Below, piece after piece: positions 28,171 to 35,289 of a stretch of DNA of 35,289 nt. Below the pieces are notes generated by a model. That model saw nothing but the letters and a program-made list of their open reading frames with translations, was not told the DNA's origin and ran no database searches. The first letter of the stretch is position 1; each line of letters starts with the position of its first letter. The DNA comes from Myxococcales bacterium (GTDB lineage: Bacteria > Myxococcota_A > Polyangia > Polyangiales > Polyangiaceae): positions 1 to 35,289 of the forward strand of contig JACRDA010000081.1 of the NCBI GenBank assembly GCA_016212965.1. Reading direction: 5' to 3'. The translations under genes were made by a program, and so were the position numbers.

Positions 28171-31100
28171 CTCGTGATGGAGCGGCTCGTCGGCGAGCCG
28201 CTCGCCGAGACCCTGCACCGCGACAAGAAGCTCCCGGTCGGGCGCGCGGTCGCGGTCGCGTGCGCCGCGGGCGAGGGGCTCGCCGCCGCGCACGCGCTCG
28301 GCATCGTGCACCGCGACGTGAAGCCCGCGAACCTCTTCGTCTGCGCCGACGGCACGGTGAAGGTGCTCGACTTCGGCATCGCGTTCTGGGGCGCGGGCGA
28401 CGGCCGCATGCCCGTGTCGCGCATCACCGTGCCGGGCACGGTCATGGGCACGCCCTCGTACATGGCGCCCGAGCAGGCCTCGGGCGTGGGCGAGGTCGAC
28501 GAGCGCACGGACGTGTGGGGGCTCGCGGCCGTCCTCTACCACGCCCTCGCGGGCCGCGAGCCCTTCGGCGCGGGCCTGAGCTACCTCGCGGAGCTCACGC
28601 GCATCGTCACCGAGCCGCCCGATCCGTTGCCCGAGGACGTGCCGCCGGGCCTCGGGCCGGTGATCTTCCGGGCCCTCGCGAAGGCGCGCGCCGAGCGGCC
28701 CGCCTCGATGGAGGAGCTCGTCCAGGCACTCCGCAGCGAAGCGGGCGCCGTGCCGCCCCCGCGCGCCTCGCAGCGCAAGCTCGATGCGCGCGTGATGGGC
28801 GCGCTCACGGACGAGGTGCGGCTCGTGTCGGCGGCGCTCGTCCTCGGCCTCGACGCCGACGCCCACGACACCTTCCTCGCGCTCGTGCGCCACTACGGCG
28901 GGGTCGGCTCGCCCCTCGGCCCGCGCGAGGCGGTCGCCGTCTTCGGGGGCGAGGCGTGGCTCGGCGACGAGGCCGAGCGCGCCGTGCGCATGGGCCTCGA
29001 GGTGCGGCGCATCGCCGAGCGCATCGCCGTCGGGACGGGGCGCGCCGTCCGGCGCATGGGCGCGCCGGGGGCGGTCACGGGGACGGCCGTGGCCGCCGCC
29101 GAGCGCGTGCTCGCGGCGACGGCGCCGCGCGTCGCCACCCTGCGGCCGCCCTCGCTCTTGCCGAAGTCCGGCCGCACGGTGGTGCAGAGCTACGGCACGG
29201 TGGTCGCGTGCCCCGCGACGCAGGAGCGCATCATGGGCGCCTTCGACGTGGCCGGCGCGCGCGTGCTCGGCGCGCGCGCGGGCGCCCGCGCGCTCGGACC
29301 GCGCGAGGTCGCGGGCCGCACGGTGCCCTTCGTGGGCCGCGAGGCCGAGCTCGCCCGCCTCCTCACCGTGGTCGAGGGTGTGCGCGAAGGCGACGACGCC
29401 GCGGTGGTCGTCGTCACGGGCCCGCCCGGCATCGGCAAGAGCCGCCTGCGCTTCGAGCTCCTGCGCCGGCTGACCGAGGCGGGTGCCCCGCACCGGCACT
29501 TCGAGGCGCGCGGCGAGCTCGCCCACGCGAGCTCCTCCTTCGGCGTCGTCTGCGAGCTCGTGCGCCGGCAGGCGGAGCTCCCCGAAGGGAGCGAGCTCGA
29601 GGCGGGCCAGCAGAAGATCGAGGCGCTCGTCGCCTCGGCCGAGCTCGAGCCCGCCGCGGCGCGTGGCGTCGCGGATTTTCTCGGTGAGCTCCTCGGCGTG
29701 CCCTTCCCCGCGAACCCCCAGCTCGAGGCGGCGCGCGGCGATCCGCAGGCCATGGCCGATCGCATCCGGCTCGCGTGCGCGGACCTCTTCGCTGGCTTCG
29801 CCGCGCAGGGGCTCGTGCTCGTGTCGCTCGAGGACGCGCAGTGGGCGGACACGGCGTCGCTCGCCCTGCTCGCGTGGCTCGCCGACCGGCTGCGCGAGCT
29901 GCCGCTCGTCGTCGTGGCGACCGCGCGGCCGACCTTCTTCGTCGAGCGCGACGCCTGGCCGGGAGCGCGGCGCATCGAGCTCGCGGAGCTCGGCGACGAC
30001 GGCACGGCGCGCATCGTCGAGGCGATCCTCGGCCGCGCCGAGCCCACGGTGGTCGAGCGCGCGGCGGGCAATCCCTACCTCGCCGAGGAGCTCTGCCTCG
30101 CCGTCCGCGAGGGCGCCGACCCCGACGCGCTGCCGCTCACCGTCGAGGGCGCGGTCCTCGCGCGGCTCGACAAGCTCGCGCCCGACGAGAAGGACCTCCT
30201 GAAGCGCGCGGCCGTGCTCGGGCGCTCCTTCTGGCGCGAGGGGCTCGAGGCGCTCGGCGAGCCGCTCGCGGGCGATCTGCTCGGCCAGCTGCGGCGTCGC
30301 GAGCTGCTCCTGCCGAGCTCCGTGAGCCGCCTCGCGGGCTGCGAGGAGTGGATGTTCCGGCAGGCGGTGGTCTACGAGGTGTGCCGCGGGCTCGTCACGG
30401 ACGAGCAGCGCCGGGCCCTGCACCAGGCGGCGGGCTCGTGGCTGTCGCGGCGCTCGGACGCCGCGCCCGAGCAGGTGGCCGAGCACTTCGAGGCGGCCGG
30501 CGCCGCGGAGCGCGCGGCCCTGTGGTGGATCCGCGCCGTGCACGCCGCCCACGCGCGCGCGAGCTCGGCGGACGTCGTGCGCTTCGGCGCGCACGTGCTC
30601 GCGCTCGGCGACGCCGCGCCGACCGCGCAGCTCGCCTCGGACCTCTTCGCCGTCCGGCTGCTCCGCGCCGAGGCCTTCCACTGGCTCGCCGACGCCGAGC
30701 ACCTGACGGCGGAGGTCGAGGCGGCCCGGGCGCTCGCCGCGGCCTTCCCGAAGGCCGTGGGCGATCGGGCCGGCGCGCCGCTCTTGCGCTGGCGGGCCCA
30801 CGCGCGCGCGGCCGAGGGCGACGTCGAGGGCGCGCTCCGCGCCGCGACCGAGGCCATGCCCCTCGCCGACGCCGGCGACGTGCTCGAGCTCCGCGTGCTC
30901 GTGCGCGCCACGCTCTCGGGCCTGCACGCCGCGCGCGGCGAGCTCGTGCGCGCCGCCGAGCTCGCGACCGAGGGCCTCGACCTCGCGAAGCGCGGCGCCG
31001 GGAGCATGTTCCGCGCGACGGCGGCGCGCGCCCTCGCCGACGTCGAGGCGCGCCTCGGGCAGCTCTCGGCCGCGCTCCTGCACTACGGCATGGCCCGCAA

Positions 31101-31806
31101 CCTCTGCCTCGAGGTCGGCGCCGTCCGCGAGGCGACCCTGAGCGGCATCGGCCTCGGGGCCTGTCTCACGGCCGCGGGGGACCACGAGCAGGCCCGGAAG
31201 ATCCTCGACAAAACGCTCGCCGCCGCGCGCTCGCTCGGCCTCGGCCTCGTCACGGCGTCGGTCGAGCACCACCTCGGCCGCGTGCTCGACGCCCTCGGCG
31301 AGCGGGCGGCCGCGCGCGAGCACGCCGAGCGCGCCCTCGCCGCGGCCCGCTCGCTCGGCGACACGAGCCTGCTCATCGCCGCCCTCGAGCATCGCTCGAA
31401 GTGCGAGCGCGAGGCGGGCGACGCGAAGGCCGCCTGCGCGAGCGCCGAGCTCGCCCTCGCCGCCGTCGAGCGCCACCACGCCCGCAGCCACGAGGCCGCG
31501 TGTCGCACGCGCCGCGCCCAGGCGCTCGTCGCCCTCGGCCGCCCCGACGAGGCCCTCGGCGAGTGCGAGCGCGCCCTCGAGGCGCGCGACGCCGTCGGCG
31601 GCATGCTCGAGAGCGAGGTCGAGCTCCTGCTCGCGCGCCACGACGCGCTCGCCGCCCTCGGCCGCGACGAGCAGGCGAAGGCGACGCTCCGCGCCGCGCG
31701 CAAGTGCTTCGAGGCGCGACTCGCGGGGGTCGAGGGCGAGGCCCTGCGCGAGGCGTTCGGCAAGCGCGTGGCGGCGCATGTGAGGTTGGCGGGGATGGTC
31801 GGGTAG
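27907..31806 (+). CDS. Ser/Thr protein kinase fused to a degenerate cyclase-like region, AAA-type ATPase and TPR domains
   Basis: 1299 residues from GTG 27907. Kinase domain about 16-275: Gly-rich loop, Lys45 (VALKML), HRDVKPAN with catalytic Asp137, DFG Asp155, and GTPSYMAPEQ. Residues about 305-440 resemble a class III cyclase homology region (VLGLDADAHDTFLALV, AVAVFGGEAWLGDEAERA) but lack recognisable metal aspartates. From about 470 comes PFVGREAELARLL, with Walker A GPPGIGKS (Lys511) and Walker B LVSLED near 637-643. The last 450 residues are TPR-like helical pairs. This PknK/MalT-like layout is common in myxobacteria: ATPase and TPR parts sense a ligand or partner and the kinase signals. 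The whole protein is cytosolic with no membrane helix. The start is shared with the truncated copy; TACCGT ends 7 nt upstream. Confidence 0.95.
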   Translation: MSGGAGKVFAVGDTVGRYRLVALLDRGGMATVWAAEGPSGPVALKMLGLEAEGVRERFELEARALLKLRHPNVVRAVDYGRADDGTAFLVMERLVGEPLAETLHRDKKLPVGRAVAVACAAGEGLAAAHALGIVHRDVKPANLFVCADGTVKVLDFGIAFWGAGDGRMPVSRITVPGTVMGTPSYMAPEQASGVGEVDERTDVWGLAAVLYHALAGREPFGAGLSYLAELTRIVTEPPDPLPEDVPPGLGPVIFRALAKARAERPASMEELVQALRSEAGAVPPPRASQRKLDARVMGALTDEVRLVSAALVLGLDADAHDTFLALVRHYGGVGSPLGPREAVAVFGGEAWLGDEAERAVRMGLEVRRIAERIAVGTGRAVRRMGAPGAVTGTAVAAAERVLAATAPRVATLRPPSLLPKSGRTVVQSYGTVVACPATQERIMGAFDVAGARVLGARAGARALGPREVAGRTVPFVGREAELARLLTVVEGVREGDDAAVVVVTGPPGIGKSRLRFELLRRLTEAGAPHRHFEARGELAHASSSFGVVCELVRRQAELPEGSELEAGQQKIEALVASAELEPAAARGVADFLGELLGVPFPANPQLEAARGDPQAMADRIRLACADLFAGFAAQGLVLVSLEDAQWADTASLALLAWLADRLRELPLVVVATARPTFFVERDAWPGARRIELAELGDDGTARIVEAILGRAEPTVVERAAGNPYLAEELCLAVREGADPDALPLTVEGAVLARLDKLAPDEKDLLKRAAVLGRSFWREGLEALGEPLAGDLLGQLRRRELLLPSSVSRLAGCEEWMFRQAVVYEVCRGLVTDEQRRALHQAAGSWLSRRSDAAPEQVAEHFEAAGAAERAALWWIRAVHAAHARASSADVVRFGAHVLALGDAAPTAQLASDLFAVRLLRAEAFHWLADAEHLTAEVEAARALAAAFPKAVGDRAGAPLLRWRAHARAAEGDVEGALRAATEAMPLADAGDVLELRVLVRATLSGLHAARGELVRAAELATEGLDLAKRGAGSMFRATAARALADVEARLGQLSAALLHYGMARNLCLEVGAVREATLSGIGLGACLTAAGDHEQARKILDKTLAAARSLGLGLVTASVEHHLGRVLDALGERAAAREHAERALAAARSLGDTSLLIAALEHRSKCEREAGDAKAACASAELALAAVERHHARSHEAACRTRRAQALVALGRPDEALGECERALEARDAVGGMLESEVELLLARHDALAALGRDEQAKATLRAARKCFEARLAGVEGEALREAFGKRVAAHVRLAGMVG

Positions 31807-31850
31807 GCCCGCGCAGACCCTCGCGGCCTCGGGTGGAGTGGAGATTCCGA

Positions 31851-32423
31851 ATGGCAACGGTGACGGCGCTTCGAGGTCTCTCCGTCGGCTCGATGGCGGG
31901 CGTGGCTCTCGCCTCGCTCGCACTCTCGTTCGCGCTCGGCTGCGGCAACGGCGGGCCGGCGGGCACGGACGTGCCGGCCACCCGCTCGAGCGCGAGCGCG
32001 TCGCCGAAGGCGCCGGACGGGCCGCGGCCCGAGCAGAGTGCGGCGAAGATCGCGCCGCCTCCGGCCGGGACGCCGTGCGACACGCTGACGGCGCAGGGCT
32101 GCATCCGGTCGGCCGAGTGCGTGCTCGAGGCGCCGGACAAGAAGAGCGGCGGGCCCTACGTGTGTCGCCCCGCGGCCGGACCGTGCGAGGGCGGGATCGC
32201 GCAGGCCGATCCGGGCTTCGAGGCCGATTGCCGGAGTCGCGGTGACCGCGCCGACGCCGGCGCGACGGTCGGCGGCGGGTGCAGTCTGCGCCCGAGCGAG
32301 TGCTTCTGTCCGAACGCCGTGACGAAGGTCCTGCCGGACCCTGGCAGCCCGGAGCACCGCCTCACGGAGCTCGACTGCAAGTGCGGCGGCGGCCCGTACC
32401 GGCAGTGCCTGCGCGGCAAATGA
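31851..32423 (+). CDS. Cys-rich lipoprotein, hypothetical
   Basis: 190 residues from ATG 31851, with GGAG 7 nt upstream. The signal GVALASLALSFALGC has lipobox ALGC. A Ser/Ala/Pro linker is followed by a compact Cys-rich region with pairs such as CDTLTAQGCIRSAEC, CFCPN and LDCKCGGGPYRQC at the end; twelve or so cysteines suggest a disulphide-stabilised extracytoplasmic module. No family is recognised. It follows the kinase by 44 bp on the same strand and could be co-transcribed, although it has its own ribosome site. Confidence 0.75.
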   Translation: MATVTALRGLSVGSMAGVALASLALSFALGCGNGGPAGTDVPATRSSASASPKAPDGPRPEQSAAKIAPPPAGTPCDTLTAQGCIRSAECVLEAPDKKSGGPYVCRPAAGPCEGGIAQADPGFEADCRSRGDRADAGATVGGGCSLRPSECFCPNAVTKVLPDPGSPEHRLTELDCKCGGGPYRQCLRGK

Positions 32424-32443
32424 GCTCGGCTCGGCTCGGCTCG
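32424..32443. repeat. Four perfect GCTCG pentamers
   Basis: A 20-bp microsatellite starting right after the TGA at 32423 and ending 2 bp before the convergent stop at 32446. It fills the gap between the two genes, so slippage here could move either stop context. Confidence 0.8.
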
Positions 32444-32445
32444 AC

Positions 32446-33732
32446 TCAGCGCCCGCGGACGAGGGCGCGCAGGTGCGTCGTGCCGTCCCCGGTCGCGTCG
32501 CCGAGCAGGAAGCGGTCGCGCCTCGGGTCGTAGGCGAGGTAGCCGTACGCCGAGGCGATCTTCTGGCGGAAGACGATCCGCCGGGCCTCGGTGCTCCAGG
32601 CGAGCAGCTCCCCGTCCCAGGTGGTCGTCGCGACGAGCTTACCGTCCGCGCTCTCGGCGAAGTTGTCGTGCCAGGGGTCCGGGGTGATGCGGTGGCGCTC
32701 GCCGTCGGCCGCGCGGTAGTAGAGGCCGCGCGTCGCCTGGGTCACCGGGGTCGACTCGACGACCGAGAGCCGGCCGGGCGCGCGCGCCGGAAACGCGGCC
32801 GGATCCGCGGAGACCGCCGCGCCCGTGCGGTCGTAGGCCCGCGGCGCGCCGGGCGGCTCCGGGCCGGTGGTGCGGGTGAGCCGCACGCGTTCGCCCGCCG
32901 GGCTCCAGGCGACCTCGGCCGCGCGCTCGTCGAAGGGCTCGAGCCCGCGCGCCACGACTCGACCGCGCTCGGCGTCGAACAGGCCGTGGCGCGCGAAGGG
33001 GCTGCCGCCTGCCGAGCGGTACTGCCCGACGACGACGAGCCCGCCCGGCGTGTCCGCAGGGGCGGCGACGAGCCGGTCGACGATCCAGCCCGGCTCGAGC
33101 CGGTAGGTGTGCGCGAGTCTCGGCTCGCCCGTGAGGTCCCACTGGTACACGGCGTCCCCGAGCGCCGCCTCGGTGCTCCAGCGATCGCTGAACGAGACGA
33201 AGAGCTGCCCGGACGCGGCGGCGTAGGCGAACGTCCTCACGTCGCGGCGTCCGAAGTCGGCGACGTCGACGACGGACAGGATGATCGCGGGCGCGGCGCT
33301 CGGGGCTGCGGGTGCGCTCGTCGCGGCGGCCGACGCGGTCGAGCGTGGCCGCGGGGGCTCGACCTCCACCGGCATGGCGGGGCTGGCGGGGCGCGTGCGG
33401 TCGAGGCAGTCGCCGAGCGCCTGGATGACGCCGAGGCAGGCGTCGGTCGGCATCAGGAGCGACCACGAGCCCGCCGTCTCGCACCGGCCGTGGCGTGTGG
33501 CGCACGCGAGGCTCGCGGCGCCTTCGCTGCCGCAGCCGCGCTCCCGCTGCTGCGCGTGAAGCGCGCGTGCCTGCTCGACGCAGAGGGCGACGGACTTGCC
33601 CTCGCACGGCGCCGCCTTGGCGCAGTAGCCCTTGAAATCCGGCGCGGCCGTGCACGCGGAGAGGACCGCGGCGACGAGGATCGCAGCCGCGAGCGTGGCC
33701 GGGCTCGTCACGGGACAACCCCGCTCCTTCAT
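32446..33732 (-). CDS. Lipoprotein with N-terminal Cys-rich part and beta-propeller-like C-terminus
   Basis: 428 residues from ATG 33732, with AGGAGG about 10 nt upstream. The signal LAAAILVAAVLSAC has lipobox LSAC. Residues 25-120 hold eight cysteines in a helical segment (FKGYCAKAAPCEGKSVALCV, DACLGVIQALGDCLDR). A Ser/Ala/Pro linker (about 125-150) leads to a C-terminal 280-residue beta domain with WD/propeller-like strands: GQLFVSFSDRWS, VYQWDLTGEPRLAHTY, EVAWSPAGERVRLTRTTG, NFAESADGKLVATTTWDGEL and YLAYDPRRDRFLLGDATGDG. It may be a surface binding protein. It is divergent from the TPR gene with 32 bp between starts, so the two may share control. Confidence 0.82.
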   Translation of the reverse strand: MKERGCPVTSPATLAAAILVAAVLSACTAAPDFKGYCAKAAPCEGKSVALCVEQARALHAQQRERGCGSEGAASLACATRHGRCETAGSWSLLMPTDACLGVIQALGDCLDRTRPASPAMPVEVEPPRPRSTASAAATSAPAAPSAAPAIILSVVDVADFGRRDVRTFAYAAASGQLFVSFSDRWSTEAALGDAVYQWDLTGEPRLAHTYRLEPGWIVDRLVAAPADTPGGLVVVGQYRSAGGSPFARHGLFDAERGRVVARGLEPFDERAAEVAWSPAGERVRLTRTTGPEPPGAPRAYDRTGAAVSADPAAFPARAPGRLSVVESTPVTQATRGLYYRAADGERHRITPDPWHDNFAESADGKLVATTTWDGELLAWSTEARRIVFRQKIASAYGYLAYDPRRDRFLLGDATGDGTTHLRALVRGR

Positions 33733-33764
33733 GTTTGCCGCGCCTCCTGCGGCGTGAAGCTACC

Positions 33765-34772
33765 ATGGTGCGGGGCGAGCGCGCCCCTCGAGCCCCGATG
33801 CTGCCGGTCGTCCTCGTCTTGCTCGGTGTGCTCGGCGTGGTCGTGGCGGTGGCGCTCGGCCGCGCGAACCGCTCGGATGCCTTGCTGCGGCAACACGTGG
33901 TCCGGGAGGTTCGACGGGTGCTCGGCACGAAGGCCACGCCGGCCGACGTCGAGTGCGTGTACTTCACGGTGCTCGTGCACGTGCTGCGCGTGGACGCGGC
34001 GGCTGCCGCGGCAGCCGAGCTCGGCCGGAGGGCACCGAGCGGCGAGCTCACCTGGGAGCAGCTGAACCACATCGTCACGACGCTCATCACCGCGGGTCGG
34101 TACGAGGAGGCCCTCGGCGTCGTCGAGGCCACGCCGGCCTCGGCGCGCGCCCGGGCCGTGCGCGACCAGGATCTCGACTACGGCCTGCTCGAGCTCAACC
34201 TCGCCGAGGCCGACATGAACCTCGGTCGCACCGAGGCGGCGCTCGCGCGGCTCGACGCGCTCGCACCGGCCTTCGTGGCGAGCCCGCACGGCGCCAGCGC
34301 CCTCGCGATGCAGCGGGCCTGGATCCTCGGCACGCTCGGCCGCGGCGCGGAGGCTGTCTCCGCCATCGCGGGCTCGAGCCCCGACCCGCTCGGCCCGCGC
34401 TACGCGGCCGAGCACCACCTCTCGCATGCCTACGCCCTCTTCGCGGCCGGGCGCCACGACGAGGCCGACGCCGAGATCGCGCGGGCGCTCGACCGGGCCG
34501 AGCGGCCCGCGAGCAACCGCAACGCGCTCTTCCTCCGGGCGCGCATCGCCGCGGCGCGCGGCGACCTTGCGCCAGCCCTCGAGTGGTGCCGCGAGGCCGT
34601 CGAGCACCCGCACCGCTGGCAGGGCGGCGACGGGCTCCTCTTCTGGGGCGAGCTGCTCGCCCGAGGAGGCGATCGCGAGGGGGCCCGCCGCGCGTGGTCG
34701 CTCGCGCTCCTGCGCGACCCCGAGAGCGTGTCGGCGCGGACGGCGCGCGAACGGCTCGCGGCCGCGGCCTGA
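33765..34772 (+). CDS. Membrane-anchored TPR protein
   Basis: 335 residues from ATG 33765. An N-terminal transmembrane helix (MLPVVLVLLGVLGVVVAVAL, residues 12-31) is preceded by Arg residues, suggesting cytoplasmic N-terminus and periplasmic body. The remainder is helical with several TPR-like pairs: ELTWEQLNHIVTTLITAGRY-EEAL, ELNLAEADMNLGRTEAALAR, LSHAYALFAAGRHDEADAEI, ALFLRARIAAARGDLAPALE and LLARGGDREGARRAWSLAL. TPR domains mediate protein contacts, so it could be a scaffold in the periplasm. An in-frame ATG at 33735 would add ten residues with no support. It shares a short divergent region with the lipoprotein at 33732. Confidence 0.82.
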   Translation: MVRGERAPRAPMLPVVLVLLGVLGVVVAVALGRANRSDALLRQHVVREVRRVLGTKATPADVECVYFTVLVHVLRVDAAAAAAAELGRRAPSGELTWEQLNHIVTTLITAGRYEEALGVVEATPASARARAVRDQDLDYGLLELNLAEADMNLGRTEAALARLDALAPAFVASPHGASALAMQRAWILGTLGRGAEAVSAIAGSSPDPLGPRYAAEHHLSHAYALFAAGRHDEADAEIARALDRAERPASNRNALFLRARIAAARGDLAPALEWCREAVEHPHRWQGGDGLLFWGELLARGGDREGARRAWSLALLRDPESVSARTARERLAAAA

Positions 34773-34860
34773 TCAGCCCGCCCTCGCCCGAGCGCGCTTG
34801 CTCACGGGGCCACCGTCTTCGGGCCCGCTCGACGTGGTGCACCGTCGGCCGGGCCCCAGC

Positions 34861-35111
34861 CAGGGGGTTTGTGGCGGCAGCCGAGCGCCCGCGTGCCGCC
34901 GCGCCCCCCCGAAGCCGCCAAAAGTGGCGCGTCTTGATTCAAGACAGGGGGTTTGTGGCGGCACCCGAGGGCCCGCGGCCCGCCGAAGCCGCCACAAGTG
35001 GCGTGTCTTGATTCAAGACAGGGGGTTTGTGGCGGCACCCGAGCGCCCGCGCCCCGCCGAAGCCGCCACAAGTGGCGTGTCTTGATTCAAGACAGGGGGT
35101 TTGTGGCGGCA
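34861..35111. repeat. Tandem repeat of about 74 bp with nested palindromes
   Basis: Unit starts at 34861, 34945, 35019 and 35093 (periods 84, 74 and 74), all beginning CAGGGGGTTTGTGGCGGCA. Units 2 and 3 are almost identical; unit 1 has extra bases, and the fourth is only the first 19 bp. Each full unit contains an inverted repeat TTGTGGCGGC ... GCCGCCACAA (unit 2: 34953-34962 with 34988-34997) and ends in a 15-bp palindrome GTCTTGATTCAAGAC (34931-34945, 35005-35019, 35079-35093). The period is not a multiple of three, so it does not encode protein repeats. No gene is present in 34773-35289. Confidence 0.88.
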
Positions 35112-35186
35112 TCGAACGACGCGGGCGAAGGACCCCGCCCGCGAAATCGACCCGGTGCCCGCGCCGTACGCGCGCCTGGAGGCGTT

Positions 35187-35289
35187 CGCTTCCGTCCCCC
35201 CACCATGAGCCCCATGAGCCCGGGGGCAGGGGCGTACGCATCCGCTTCCGTCCCCCCACCCTGAGCCCGGGGGCAGGGGCGCGCGCCGC
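35187..35289. repeat. Second direct-repeat family at the window edge
   Basis: CGCTTCCGTCCCCCCACC occurs at 35187-35204 and 35243-35260. Each is followed by TGAGCCC and GGGGGCAGGGGCG, the first with an extra 9-bp ATGAGCCCC. The period is about 56 bp. The array may continue beyond the window. Confidence 0.7.

Noticed and set aside
27757..31923. Very long open frame (over 1,300 codons) on the minus strand opposite the kinase
   Set aside because: It is a shadow of a GC-rich gene: composition is Arg/Ala/His/Gly-heavy with no motifs, while the plus-strand frame shows complete kinase, Walker and TPR signatures. The same reasoning removed long antisense frames opposite 12278-15858, 17006-18562 and 21644-24040.
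34861..35111. CRISPR array
   Set aside because: The whole 74-bp unit is conserved, with no variable spacers and no cas genes in the window.

Overview
This window is very GC-rich, with strong G/C bias at third codon positions. It encodes many lipoproteins with Gly/Ser/Pro-rich linkers, EGF-like repeats, an IgGFc-binding-type surface protein and a kinase-ATPase-TPR regulator. That mix points to a myxobacterium (Myxococcota, probably Polyangia). This is an inference from gene content; there is no rRNA gene in the window and I found no tRNA gene.

Layout. 1-6.9 kb: the end of an unrecognised gene, a heptad-repeat intergenic element, a secreted barrel-like protein, UDP-glucose 6-dehydrogenase (ugd), a small coiled-coil protein, a geranylgeranyl-reductase-like flavoprotein (-), an outer-membrane beta-barrel protein, and a small lipoprotein (-) coupled to an upstream barrel gene that looks frameshifted. 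7-12.3 kb: a DUF885 metallopeptidase-like lipoprotein converging with trmO, a gene-free stretch with DnaA-box-like sites in inverted arrangement, a hot-dog thioesterase (-), a lipoprotein-type pirin, and a transglutaminase-like protein (-). 12.3-20 kb, all on the minus strand: an apparent operon of a PNGase F-like protein, an IgGFc-binding-type lipoprotein and the transglutaminase-like gene, preceded by a Cys-rich lipoprotein, a coiled-coil protein and an EGF-repeat protein. 20-24 kb: a DUF1993 protein and an AgmX/PglI-like lipoprotein (+), converging with a 798-residue protein that carries two complete radical SAM domains (-).

24-32 kb: a 554-bp gene-free stretch, then a coupled pair of secreted-type genes, then a rearranged locus. 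There a 342-bp direct repeat (about 96% identical) gives a broken kinase N-terminus, a lipoprotein gene in opposite orientation, and the intact 1299-residue kinase/ATPase/TPR protein. 32-35.3 kb: a Cys-rich lipoprotein, a propeller-like lipoprotein (-), a TPR membrane protein, and a terminal gene-free region of 74-bp tandem repeats with nested palindromes followed by a second repeat family.

Themes. Most products are envelope or secreted proteins, so the window looks like a stretch of surface functions with scattered housekeeping genes (ugd, trmO). Many genes have no Shine-Dalgarno sequence but carry a -10-like hexamer ending 6-11 nt before the start codon, which suggests leaderless transcription is common here. 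The most unusual items are the tandem radical SAM fusion, the PNGase F-like/IgGFc-binding operon, the kinase-locus rearrangement, and three unexplained intergenic repeat or box arrays.
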